Assembly (NCBI GenBank): GCA_049487715.1
Contig: CP150548.1
Span: 868,001 to 932,000, forward strand
Source of the DNA: Pycnococcus provasolii
Lineage: Eukaryota; Chlorophyta; Pseudoscourfieldiophyceae; Pseudoscourfieldiales
DNA: 64,000 nucleotides
Direction of reading: 5' to 3'
Positions 43,601 through 51,299 of the stretch are shown here, piece by piece. A program made the translations under genes and the position numbers. The notes beneath the pieces were generated by a model that saw only the letters and a program-made list of their open reading frames with translations, was not told where the DNA came from and did no database searches. How positions within the stretch are numbered: the stretch's first letter is position 1; the number at the start of each line of letters is the position of its first letter.

Positions 43601-46025
43601 GACTCGTTTGCGGAACGGGACTTGTCAGCCAGTCGGCGGGGATAGGATGCAGCAAGCGATCAAAGCTCCCGCGCGTCACCTCTTCGTATTCGACGAATGG
43701 CGTTGTTGCGGGAGGCGCATTCCCCGCCACATTGAAAGTTGCAGAAAGAGGTGGCACGTCACCCGCCGCATGGTCGGAGTCAACTTTCACTCGCATCGGA
43801 TCGAATGTCAGGCTCCACATTGTCACGGCAAAGTTGAATCCCTGCTGTTCCACGGAGCTCTCGTCAGGTTTCTGCACAGATGCGACGCCAGCCGCATCGC
43901 CAATAGCCTTGAGCACATCATCTGCGCTGGCATTCCATGCCCACGTTGCCACGCGAGAGCCATCGGAATTTCCCCACGTGACTGAAACCTCACCCATCAC
44001 GTCCTTTGGATCACCAATTGATGCCAAGGTGCAAGTTGCCACCGTGCCATTTTGCGACGCCATCGTTGTGACAGTCTTAGACAAAACCTCCTCGGGAGGT
44101 ACATCTTCGTCAAACCAGGGCAAGGTTACGGCAAACGATCGGTGCTCAGTCAGATCTGTCCACGTGAAACGCGGTGTGCCCTTCTGCTTAATACTGGTAT
44201 CGCCGAGCACGAGAGAGCTCAGAGCACTCGCGATCTTGCTGCCAGAGTCGTTCCATCGCATGCACGCGTCACGCTTCCCCTGTTCCGTCGTCGTCATGCC
44301 ATCCTGCTCGACCGAGAAGCAAGACTCCTGCTCCTGCTCCTTATCGCCGCCGTCCTCCTGCCTTTCGCATTCATACACACGCCCTCGGCGGCGGGTGAAG
44401 AGCTTCATCTTCGCCACCTCAGAGAGACTGTCGACATGTGCCTTGGCGCTGGGAATACGTGCGCCGATGGCAAAGCCCGAGTTCCCGGCATACTGCGCGT
44501 GAAATGCCTCAAGCATGTATCGCTTACCCGCTTGAAGAGTGACGGGCTTGCTAATCTGATCCGCGCGCTTTCCAAGCTGCATGTAGCCGACGGCTCCTCT
44601 CATGTCGAGAATGAGCTCTCCATGAGGCAGTGCCTCCGCACCAGCCTCGCCCAGCTCGGCAAGGTAAAGATGTACGCGGTCGTCGGCAGTCGCGTAGAAG
44701 GTGTAGTTGCCGCTAGCGGGCGGGGAAAGGAATGTCACGAAGCGTGAGTAGCAGTAAGTCATCGTCTGTCCAAGGCCTGAAATCTGGGCACCAGCACACC
44801 CAACCATGGGTGGAGCGGCGAATTCGTCCGTGAGTACCTGCCATCCGTACGTCGCATTGCCGCTCGCGTACTCGGCGTTGCCGCGCACGACTGGGCGGCC
44901 AGCACTTACGAAGCGCTTGAGACTGCCAGCCTCCGCCGACCAGACTGAGCTGCCTTTCGTCCGGCCTTCCCACCACTCGTACAGAACCCCTCGCCCGCCG
45001 ACGGGAGCCGGATTGGCCACAGGCGTTGCAGCCTCGTCGCGGTACGTCGTTTGGTTCAGCTGTGCGCGACGCAGTGCCTGACTTTGCCTGTTTGCGCGAA
45101 ACGGTCCTACAACGCACACAAGCTCACTGTCCGAGACGGACTCGACGCGACACGGCGCGATGTCGTTGTGCAGCACCACCTTGGTAGCACCTTGAACGAA
45201 GCCGCGGCCGCTAACCGTCACGCGCGTTCCCGTGCCTCCAGACGTCGGCGTGACAGCATGTACCTCTGGGTGGTAGGTGAACATAAGACTCGAGCCGGTC
45301 GCCGTGTATCGCTGCAGGCTTTTTGTGCGCACGGCACCCGCGTAGCCCGTGGATACGAGCGAGACATTTGCAGCGGCGGTAGCTGGCACGAAGCTGAGAG
45401 GTAGACTGCAGCGAAGGTGTCGCTCGTTTCCCACGACTCCCACAAGGCCGTCGTTCGTCTCGTCGCTCACGGCGCACGACGCGCCACCAACCGACATGGC
45501 TGCAATCGCGTTTGCGCTATCCGGAAACGCGTTGTGCCTCGATCCCACGAGGCTTGGCGTGCTCCCAGGAGGTCCGGCACGCGGGTACAAGCGTTGCAGG
45601 CTCGGGGCATGTCTCGTGCGCACGCAGCACGTGCTCGCGTCTTTCTGACCTGAGCCGCTGACGGGTGCAACAGTCACCTCGAGGTATTGGTCGTATTTCA
45701 GGCCATCCGTCGTATCTCGCGGTGGAACGTCGCAGACGATTTGCTCGGGCGTTGAGAGGTGCTGGACGACTCGGCAGGCGTGTGGTCCGACGTAGACGGC
45801 TGGCATGGAAGATGCCTCCTCGAAGAGCGCGTTTCCCTTGACGTAGAATCGCGTTCCGCCATACGTGGATGCGTAGCTCGGCGACACGGACGATATTTTG
45901 AGTAGTTCCCTGAAATCAAGCGAGGAGGCACGAGCAAGGCCAAGGAAAAACACAAAACAAGGCCAACACCGCCAACACCAACACCAACACCAACGCCACG
46001 CGGCCGGCCCCGAGCCCCTCGCCAT
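31632..46025 (-). CDS. Giant PKHD1L1/fibrocystin-like surface protein (TIG-PA14-G8-beta-helix)
   Basis: A single uninterrupted frame encodes about 4,797 residues from the ATG at 46025, where a Trp/Cys-rich hydrophobic signal peptide starts; the open frame upstream lacks such features. Order: TIG/IPT beta-sandwich repeats (first about 38-115, many more to about 2300); PA14-like domains at about 345-540 and 1508-1640; G8 domain 1 (about 2330-2420); parallel beta-helix repeats with a GRYSLHFHVE motif (about 2610); G8 domain 2 (about 3257-3340); a second beta-helix; a short membrane-proximal fold (about 4176-4245); a proline-rich linker (about 4255-4287); one transmembrane helix (about 4361-4385); and a 410-residue cytosolic tail. 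This is the layout of animal fibrocystin-L. The job is probably adhesion or surface-coat formation; no partner is evident. Confidence 0.88.
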   Translation of the reverse strand: MARGSGPAAWRWCWCWCWRCWPCFVFFLGLARASSLDFRELLKISSVSPSYASTYGGTRFYVKGNALFEEASSMPAVYVGPHACRVVQHLSTPEQIVCDVPPRDTTDGLKYDQYLEVTVAPVSGSGQKDASTCCVRTRHAPSLQRLYPRAGPPGSTPSLVGSRHNAFPDSANAIAAMSVGGASCAVSDETNDGLVGVVGNERHLRCSLPLSFVPATAAANVSLVSTGYAGAVRTKSLQRYTATGSSLMFTYHPEVHAVTPTSGGTGTRVTVSGRGFVQGATKVVLHNDIAPCRVESVSDSELVCVVGPFRANRQSQALRRAQLNQTTYRDEAATPVANPAPVGGRGVLYEWWEGRTKGSSVWSAEAGSLKRFVSAGRPVVRGNAEYASGNATYGWQVLTDEFAAPPMVGCAGAQISGLGQTMTYCYSRFVTFLSPPASGNYTFYATADDRVHLYLAELGEAGAEALPHGELILDMRGAVGYMQLGKRADQISKPVTLQAGKRYMLEAFHAQYAGNSGFAIGARIPSAKAHVDSLSEVAKMKLFTRRRGRVYECERQEDGGDKEQEQESCFSVEQDGMTTTEQGKRDACMRWNDSGSKIASALSSLVLGDTSIKQKGTPRFTWTDLTEHRSFAVTLPWFDEDVPPEEVLSKTVTTMASQNGTVATCTLASIGDPKDVMGEVSVTWGNSDGSRVATWAWNASADDVLKAIGDAAGVASVQKPDESSVEQQGFNFAVTMWSLTFDPMRVKVDSDHAAGDVPPLSATFNVAGNAPPATTPFVEYEEVTRGSFDRLLHPIPADWLTSPVPQTSRAYPDIAEIVTPPGLSTDEMDGSIVRRMAEALSVDEDVDANLFNEPPLLVESCYDDGCQASSCVSDVGCTFRFSAADSDSPETPPTSPAARSVVVAPSSAAAGSNVLLSLRLNDVPGAGSDDATKHQELYVAVYDAAKQGTASPNEEMPCRLVAIDTPRLHALCLITAPTATGAYNLEVFRTDPSNGEIESFGVATWAVTDGESNFRGAAHVQSESGPHIGSAAGYVSTNFVVHHPEIAASEVYISDAYLVPESYLETAPLPSVVSVTPTGGGDEDWSGIGFLSAWASHTLAKLTPDLQLRRCVGNTRVQDDESPPLPTSTRMQCTLPPLSKGAMYALVVPYPVSSNDVSDFGSGALVVRSFAIGPNVFDIDSVSPSMGSIAGGTDITITGSGLYSADSVAVVYVRVPVSTTFPNGLVPCDVSTWEATRIVCRTRAHYAANAAPDDPWARKVEAISTKAMVVRVILCSNARLRGRQGWTDLEKLHCWGDADTREATCSAEQSSCSFQYGENTTPRVTSVTPAKVDAGASDVVFTFRGSGLDQMNAGAFQATLTLLGRTTITCSGNTLDASGTVASCTLATSLSTGSYTIALEATDGTGHAVMQPSESTTPSIVIEAAPVIKSVAPNFPAAGGLIGGTKLVVTGTGFDPQDTTMFVGNNPCASTLVVGEAVECTTPRAIGTIVLEYWKVASSFNLLLRHDDEAGSSPFPLYGAPDYAVDYVETMDLLTESQGATSNKFKIHWATKAAYQGGPNDHWVARTKFQLRFPVAGNFSLWGEGDDSIIVYWSDVLASKAKCCGENGVEYKRGGVLVSAGTVVDVVVTMREKSGNAWLALLVQDHTNSSTAWNKGNPRTLPLHWVHSTPTRQPQSLTLISNDVTATSSISVPTFAYDAGYVDGDYAELPQDADSSSLQVSDSNTLVIPLLGAFARAAAEVGASANVELGGKFLGGGWHASVRESGTILDCTTSLPSKDNSTDYSSADALVKCSDVKLKYDSSYDFSVTLPDSVGRVWGEGEFKQPLKLTRVEPEAGSVHGGTLLTIHGNGFGESDGRYVEEAPHHIRVGGRVCPTLSWTSNTITCRVPYRAETNRNDAWISFHNGGGKQLGRLSKRYAYRENFTPVVASYSPTQAAAGSQEGRASIPVSVEMQIPASATSQIAATVLWVPSKNMSSLASLNNARTAIVNSVPAGIACAGVQLARVESDNATETADADEAFITWSLSCSVDAQPEGGGLPAGTFQLVVLVEAYGYASVAAEQPAPLVNIPFQPVGVHPVAGSAQGGTRLTLFGLGFGAASPLIQPGLSSQPPHTAHHAAFVGGKFCKTVEFLTVNAGDIPASVQHSLYTGQGFRIEAMVCSSASFCNNSIVDSTESCEHGAKVVTYQNSWTEVEEISFTEKGLGSYETTADLTPSVLAISPQAGSTEGGTKVTLKGRRLMPACTPPAEGARSPCSVFFLSPITGKTVGSCNDLVLQSDTLATCVTSTPSAGVSGVTSKDGSGVYGIVKITLPGQIPVLGSIDAESIQDPSDRPDIYEWANLWSRRTTWGGAEPPLYGDSVSIPKNTTVVLDVTPPPLGFLAIEGTLRVLDVGEGAKLALTASHIIVNDGALLAGSRGRPYLGNFEITLTGRREDTTAFLPVYGAKVLAIRGGRLDLYGRPVVRTWTRLFNTAAPGDSCIRVSDDVATSTGDVGVWETGMEIAIGSSVPSVTYGMERRVIERVSANGDGTSELCFASTESLKYRHGGDVVTHVVDDTMSREGNFNRVKIPNTVDDRVPVALLSRNIRIQGDASSKEEKFGVHIMVHKGKNPSAYPRADVHLSHVEISKSGQAGLLGRYSLHFHVERFVNGTVGVADPEEYGHPIVEGCSFHDTFSRAVAIHQTHGVKLINNVAVDIMGHAYFLEDGSEIDNVFVRNLAMGVRAQHRLLWSDTTPAGFWITNPNNTFLSNIAYNTEAYGFWIDLNSAAPFNGRFSPCPTRTRLGVFDGNTANANVKYGVRIHPEWFPSDSCSSKSKLVPTVLSNFTGVKNGMEGAIATQVGSVGFHRFVLSDNGFGGSRSASKVNGKDNGGNVEITWVSDGRPLNAALSQHDPRDYTGLFDSLVVASTIGFWERDQDSTSKPAMFNWPSARKHAGITTQTRSSLLFLDNVAFKNYGASSHPGNGKLAVYEACGKCKANQGGFLSHLSAIQYISPSSTEDGLQLHGGFAWKHQGTFVDRDGTALGKGNNAAMLAHNDLLPASACIKAPAGMKKDGSICTGAVSHRRVALNGHGPHSIKYYPLRFTKFTGGAAPSPVSDSVPFSKYNDNGYQMNVPAGVVYNVDWVTPARVDSNKWTIHGMDAMFEADWVVLRSEQQRRYDHFQVKSGGKVVQKASPSLQAALLRAYTRSIGGEDGIVGLTDAPNGAHTYVEEEGVVGVNASDIIPYTALSLLQLGSSRSNVNIEAKECPAAGCPPPPPPPFIPGNGTVMWTDPSLWPSGTLPQDGEDAYIGPGWDVILNVDTPKLNTLTIAGNLTFLSRGMDDVVTLSANRVVVDRGGRLEAGTDEQPFEGLARISLHGTRASRGVDDAKGDEPAEIRDAASPASKALSVFGALSLVAKTITGAPRYLKLVAQTSTHVDVQGAGANLRISDDFVGRIWLAPSAFNPRSHELVQVTAVEKLSEDRYRLYTDSAPRFSRPEASAPAVGTTVSYEPEVAFVDSSITVTADDGDMQLSSSTERFGCHVASFGNNARVRLHGVTLDHCGQQGLQRPALSLSEGSSAAYNISDVAVLNAMDGGILLRGTQGARLANVAAVLSLDWSTVEVTNSRGGNLIEHVLAGGLEKFKKSKFDKDLPAIFQISELAGGDIVRHTIAAGSDRLGYRYAGADVCDPLVGDGGIFENNVAHAVLVGMMLDGRKGSACSRVAHFTVHHAWDFGLLGMGITANAVLSNSAFFDTKHAGVHMMRQGSFTDENAAVLMHDVHFGGDTASNRGGRGVCSCASGGYKDEGCLFPNPSMQSYPLRSKKIVGLMASAFALGFSPGPEKKPWDKVMNYPIVHGYTHVNVSSFHDFDQCDGISLFPISYHLATTPDAAHPVHLHSASLVNTTTDAGSLVEFPAAEAGWRNPSDCGEDVWEPTGHPLNCNGPGHGLIIDHDGGLFGNSAPMQLGHNVLPRPRVHQGTALDDLYDTSICAPLASGQGHGCKDIRASGGAVALSASPPTPLVFESRDADREERSNGVLQLHTWDSSKIGNNEAITYGPTDLLVATMDHGWCAAYTCQKRLAAFWSVVQMDRDYKANWTGTPPGFLRIWTPAPSFVRERREADSSILLTIPYRDKLRRFAFLPGRGRVVESDQMPSRASGSREVQFFFDGLTAQATILLPSGVGPVEIRTEAVVKLNMKLALSVEQFYDTESGRFASNLAAVLGIDPKRVRVVSIVAGRRRRTLFSVTEGVSVNVEIREDDSVLLAEKDEQSFAVETAAPSPPPPPSPLGSPTRLSPPPSMPPPSPPPAPSQSASLEALATLVVDKATTGELGSALGTDLLSLDVEIVEPKGITDDENKDDSKFSFVLTTTTTSASAASSVDEATTIVVIVCASSALLIFSAAAYYAWNRSRKVGARGSDVVVDVEKATDTTVTMSGAAMPKNTNFESRQDLASWQNAVMPGRHEGDAAPHAVTVHASMASVSANLPTPGGKFHAPSPPSSGGDEMSTAMMTHPTVPSVARASAGGGFYYETENPAALSSTRATRSGSVDQPTTPSAVLFDSTPFGPERPFNPGNAGSFVWRQEEQQFGGAGGAVLPAYQQPRGVGRPAAPAAYATGGAQLAYKRVNPLAVGDSGGMVAAKLPPPPVVASNATSSQGPSGALGAFQRAAKNEINLSRFKSAALPRPPPGIAPPSGPPPPHLPSAEQQQPSTTDIASAIELPGTAAGDAGSGASLARQTTDERVEDAVRQAKADLAVVEAAETASVASKSRPTSQGLDRQRSALSEFVQDQLGVDAPPDDGRIYAGVISSSPGTGEETGKK

Positions 46026-46965
46026 GGGAAAAAGCGAACCTGATTTGATGGCTTGCGTGCGAGAGCGCCTCAAAAAGGGGGGAAGGGGAGAAGGTGCGAA
46101 CAAACTGTATGTTACGATAGGTAGCTGGCGCCGCAACCGGACGGCACCAGCTGGCAGGCACTTGGCAGGCAGGCAAGAAAGCTCGCAGAAAACGCAGTAA
46201 AAGAAAGCTCTTTCTAAAGCGCTCGGAAGGAAGGCGGAAGAATGGCGTTGCAGCACTTCGTCCCTCTTCCCCCTTCCTACCATCCTACCTAGACTATGCA
46301 GCACTTCGTGACGTCACAAAGCTACTATATTAATACTGTATGGCCTACCTTACCACTATGGATAGTCTATCACCACAGGCTTGGCAAACCTCCTTGGACA
46401 GGTGGCTTGCACTGTACGGAACAGGTATAGGATACCAATAACCTTAAGTCTCACTGTCCTTATGTGCGTGATGTCACTCACTTCCCTTCACGAGGTTCGT
46501 ACTACCCTAGGGTAAGATACATACACGAACTTTCTCGCGCCGCTAAAGGTAAGGTATCCTCCCAGGTGATCCTAATGGCCTTGACAACCTGACACGTGCG
46601 GGCTGCCGGCGTCCCCCACGAGTACACTCCTTGTTGTTGTTCGGGCCTGTCACTGTTATTGCCTTATTGGCGCTCGCCCTTGTCAAACGCACTTGTAACT
46701 TTGTAAGACGTCTGTCTTGACGCGCGCACACGTTTAACACGACACGTACACGTGGCGGCCGCACACGTCTTCTTGCCTTACCAGTAGCCTTATTTATTTA
46801 TTTATTTATTTTATTTGGTAACCTCCAGGGACACCTGACTTGGTTTGGTTTGCGTCCTTGTATTTGGTATCCTATAACTTAGCGGTGCACTAGAAGACGA
46901 CTTACACCGTTTACGTCCGGCAGGTAGGGTAGGCTACTTTTCGTCGTGGTTGGTTTTTTTCTTTG
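46026..46965. other. Divergent intergenic region
   Basis: Between the giant gene and the propeller protein. Contains TTTA repeats at about 46790-46815 and TACTGTA/ACTGTAC motifs at about 46335 and 46415. No gene found; short ORFs here lack coding character. Confidence 0.5.
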
Positions 46966-49900
46966 ATGATGGCGAACTTTAACGTTCTAGTGGTACTCGC
47001 GGTCCTCGTTTTGTCGATCAACAGCGTCAATAAAGTCAGCGCCGAGGCAATCAACGGATACACTTGGCGGTGGGCGAAAAAGTATGGCTCGGCCTCTGAT
47101 GACAGGTGCTATGGCACGGCTTCGCATACCGACGGCTCGGGATTTTATGTCGGCTCGTTCAGCTCCACAGCCACGTACGAAAGCGCGAACGTCCTCACCA
47201 GCGCTGGCGCGGCGGACGGGTAAGTCTTTTCTCCAACTAGCCAGTGTGAGCGTAAACAACAACTCGCTAACTAACAAAACACCAAACCATGCCAGGTTCA
47301 TTGCGAAAACAAACAACCTGGGAATCGCGCAGTGGAACGTGCGCGTCGGAGGCACGGGCTACGACGAAGTTAGGTCGGCGTCGAGCGACGGTGCAGGTGG
47401 CGTGTACGTGGGCGGCGCCTTCACGGCGAGTGGAACGCCGACAATAGCCTCCACCACGCTCACCGGCACAACCAATCAACGAAACGGCTTTGTCGCGAAG
47501 CTCAGCAGCACTGGTGCGGTGACGTGGGCCGTTCCGCTGACACCCTCCGCGACGGGAACCGTATATGTTACGGCTGTTGCGTACGGAGCGAGCGCGTTGT
47601 ACGCTGCTGGGTACTACCTAGGCGCAAGCGTGACGGTCGGAGGAACAACTTACACGAATGCAAAGAGCACGGGTAAGGACGCGTTCGTCGTCAAGCTCAA
47701 CCCGGCAGATGGTGCGGTGCTTTGGTTTCGTCAAATGCACGCCACCTCTGCAACCTTCGAAGGGCTCTGTGTTGATAGCGGCGCGGCGCCCGTTGCCGTG
47801 GGAGCTGTGATGGGAAGCGTGTTCGCGGATGGTTCGTCAAACGCGGCGACGGGAACTTCAGCCTCCGGAACCTGGAGTGATCCCGTTGTGGTGAAGCTAC
47901 CGGCGTCAGGCACCGGGAACGCGGTGTTCACGACGGTGCTTGCCACGAGCAACGCCGCGTCTGGCCAATCTCAACCCTCTGCGAACTCCGCTTCCTGCTC
48001 CGGCACGGATGCTTACGTGGTAGGCAACTTTCGTGGCAGCCTTACCCTAAGCGGCACGACGATCAGTGCAGGCAACTTCGGCGATGCCTTTGCAGTCAAG
48101 CTTAACAACGCAGGGGCGAAGCAGTGGCTCGTTGACGCGGTAGCGTGCAACATCGAGGCGGTTGCGCAGGGCGTTGCCGTGGACACTGTCTCCGCTGGCG
48201 TGGGCGCGATCCACATCGCGGGGTGGTACAGCGGCACATGCAACGTTCCCGCCGGCGCCGTGAGCTCGAGTCTCGTCGCGTCGGGAGAAGTGCAGGGTTT
48301 CATCATTGGATTAACAGCTGAAACGGGTGCGTCGCGTTACGCCGCCACGTCGCTTGATGCAACGTCAGCCGCCTTCCTCGCCGGTCGTGGCTTGTCGGCC
48401 GTACCCTATGGCGGCGTGGCACTGTGTGGCGATACAAGCGCCAATGCAAGGGTGGACACGACAACCTTCACGAATAGTGGCATGTTTGGTACGCACGACG
48501 TGATACTCGCCATGACGAGTGCGCCACCTGCGCCGCCGCCTCCTCCTCCGCCGAGTCCACCTCCATCTCCTCCACCTTCACCACCTCCATCTCCACCTCC
48601 ATCTCCCCCACCTCCATCTCCACCTCCATCACCACCTCCATCTCCACCTCCATCTCCTCCGCCTCCACCGGTTGGAACATGGTTGCCGCCGCCACCGCCG
48701 CCGCCACCGCCACCACCTCCTCCGCCGAGCCCGCCGCCTCCTCCACCGCCGCCACCTCCACCACCGCCACCACCGCCTCCGCCGAGCCCGCCACCAAGCC
48801 CTCCACCGCCCCCTCCGCCACCACCTCCACCTCCTCCACCGCCCCCGCCGCCACCAAGCCCGCCCCCGCCTCCATGGCCGCCTGGGTACACGGCTGCGCT
48901 TCCCTTTTCGCCACCTCCTCTTCCGCCGAGCCCGCCTCCTCCCCCTCCTCCGCCACCGTCGCCGCCACCTCCCCCACCTCCGCCACCTGCGCCGCCTCCT
49001 CCCCCACCTCCGCCACCGTCGCCGCCTCCTTCTCCGCCTCCTCCCCCTCCTCCTCCGCCTCCTCTCACTCCTCCATCGCCATCACCACCACCTGCGCCGC
49101 CCCCCACCCCACCGCCACCACCCCCGCCGCCGCCGCATCCGTGCACGTCGATTGGCAACTGCTCTCCACCGCCACCACGTCTACCGCCGCCACCATCACC
49201 ACCGCGTCTACCGCCACCACCACCACCACCACGTCTGCCGCCGCCGCCGCCGACGACGACGACTACACGGCCGTCGTCGCCGTCGACAAGTCCCGACGAT
49301 GGCAAAGATCTGACGCCGATCGACGCATCTGTTATATTCAATGGAATGACCAAGGATCAATTCGATGCGAGCAAGTTTACTGAGGCGACAGCGAAGTCGA
49401 TTGATGTTTCGCCGGAGGATATTGCGGATGTGCAAACTGAGGCTGTTCCAGCCGTTTCATCCGCCCGTTCTCTCCTGCAAATCGATCTCAAGGTTCTCTT
49501 TAAGGTGTATGTGAAGGATGCAGAGGATGCCATGGACGTGAGTGAGAGGTTCACTGATGCTGTAGAGGATGGCACGTTTCAGAAGAACCTGAAGGATTCT
49601 GGCATAACCGGTTTCACCGGCATCAAGGCACCTACGGTGGCAGTTGAGCAAGCACCACCGAAGGAGGGCGGGGGCCCAACGCCAACGCCAACGCCGACGA
49701 CCAAGGCGCCGACGACCACTACGACGAAGGCGCCGACGACCTCCACGACCAAGGCGCCAACGACCACTACGACCAAGGCCACGACTAAGGCGTCGCCGTC
49801 TGCCACGACCACAACTACGTCGAAGGCGGAAGTGCTTGCATCATCACCACCACCACCATTGCTTAGTGCGACTCCAAGCACGCCTAGCGGTGGAAATTCT

Positions 49901-50053
49901 GATGCTGACAAGAACGCGGGCATGTTTGTTGGGATTGGAGTGGCTGCAGGCTGTGTGGGTGGTGGTGTCGTTGCGTATTTCGTGACTAAGGTTTACCTGA
50001 AGCGAAAGCTTGCGACGACGACGACTGGATCGCTGTCCGCGACTTTAGCCTAG
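46966..50053 (+). CDS. Beta-propeller, poly-proline, single-pass wall protein
   Basis: Two exons (46966-47219 and 47296-50053) give 1,003 residues. A signal peptide (about 1-26) is followed by about 450 residues of SBBP-type beta-propeller repeats (GTGYDEVRS...GGVYVGGAF; GKDAFVVKLN; GDAFAVKLN). Then come about 220 residues of SPPPP-type hydroxyproline motifs like pherophorin or extensin, and a small alpha/beta segment (FNGMTKDQFDASKF...LLQIDLKVLFKVYV). A KAPTTTT mucin-like stretch, a transmembrane helix and a short basic tail end the protein. Such proline blocks are heavily hydroxylated and glycosylated in green algae. It is predicted to span the plasma membrane with its propeller in the wall or matrix. 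The ligand is unknown. Confidence 0.85.
47220..47295 (+). other. Intron of the propeller protein gene
   Basis: GTAAGT donor at 47220 and GCCAG acceptor ending at 47295; 76 nt, phase 2. Joining gives a Gly codon and continues into FIAKTNNLG, restoring the propeller repeat. Confidence 0.88.
48530..49250 (+). repeat. Pro-rich codon repeats (CCN)n
   Basis: Repeated CCTCCA, CCGCCG and SPPPP-coding units within the wall-protein gene. The opposite strand reads as long Gly-rich ORFs that are not genes. Confidence 0.9.
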
Positions 50054-51299
50054 AGACAGTTCAGGTTATGGCTGTGGGAAATGGGATAGAGTCTTCTTCA
50101 CTCTGTTGAGAGGTTGGAAAAGAATAAATGGGAAGAATCGGTGTGCAAAGATTTGTTATTTCAATGTTCTTCTTTCTTTCCGATATTTTCGAAATACCCT
50201 CTTTACAAAACAAACGATGCGCACCCTGTTTGGACCAATGATGTCCTCACTCACGACGCACCCTGTTGCGGATGCCACCAGCCGCAGGCGCAGTGTGCGC
50301 ACGGCTTCTTGGCGCCCGAATGGGTGACATACGCGTCGAAGAGATTGCGTTTGGTTCCTTTCATTGAGGACGCCGAGGATCGTTTGCGTGGCCGTACCAA
50401 GTCCCAGCACGTCGCACAGGTACGCCACCCATTCAATTTCGGCACGTGAACGGTTTACCATCGCCGCACGATGGCGAAATCCGGATCCGCTGGTACACAC
50501 TCATGCAGCGAGCTGCGAGAGCCGAGAGGGACAAGAAAACTAGTCCAGGTCGGTGCACTGCACTCCGTATTTCGAGGCGCATGCGTGCAACAACATCCTA
50601 TCGTGCCTGACGACCCGCACGACAAAAATGTACAACTACATCGCGAACTCCTTCGATTCCACCGCCTCGGCGAGCGTGACTCCGTTGAGCGTCGACCACT
50701 TCCTATCCTGTAGGAGCGCGGCTTGCTCGACGGCCCCCTTCGTGGCCTCGTATGACGCGGACTCGACGACCGTCCTATCACTCCAGGGCTCTTTGAACCT
50801 CTCGGCTCGTTCCTTCTTCGAGTATTGCGTACCTACTTTCTCGGCTCGGTACCTCTCGGTTTCGTATTTCTTTCGGTTTTGAAGCAGAGTCTGAACGCAA
50901 TTCCCACGTACCACGTGGCACGTGGTGGCACGCCGGCCGCCGGGCCGCGAATGCGCCGCGCATGTGCTCGGCGGCGCGCACCCTTGCGCGTCGTCGTCGT
51001 CGGCACGTCGTTCGGCGTCGACGTCGCCGTCCATACGGCAGATGCTCGCGTGGGGGGCGCCATTGATTTCGTTGCTCAAACTCAAACCTTCCGTTATGAA
51101 TGCCCCACTCAAATCTTGTTTTCGTTTTGGTCGGGATCCCCCACTATGTTCCCGACCGGGATCCCAGAGGGGCTCCGGCCAAACTCCCACGTTCCCAGTG
51201 GTAGATTCGGACCTGTTTCAGGGCTCGTTTTTCCGCGCTCCCTTCGCGCGCGCCCTTTGCACGCCGACTCCACAAGTGTAGTAAAAGTCGTGCGTGTTC
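50054..51299. other. Region with a possible spliced gene on the minus strand
   Basis: No single ORF is convincing. Minus-strand frames carry protein-like pieces: an Asp-rich start near 51045, a charged helix (YSKKERAERFKEPW), then NGVTLAEAVESKEF near 50640, and a Cys-rich piece with KKPCAHCACGWWH near 50270. These could be exons of one unrecognised gene that is divergent from XPA. I cannot define splice sites with confidence. Confidence 0.3.

Noticed and set aside
46026-46304. Extra N-terminal 93 residues of the giant protein
   Set aside because: The added residues lack conservation cues and place the Trp/Cys-rich signal peptide internally. The ATG at 46025 starts directly at it.
48406-49353. 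Long Gly-rich minus-strand ORFs opposite the wall-protein gene
   Set aside because: They are the complement of the proline-coding repeats. The plus-strand frame has a signal peptide, propeller, transmembrane helix and a supported intron.
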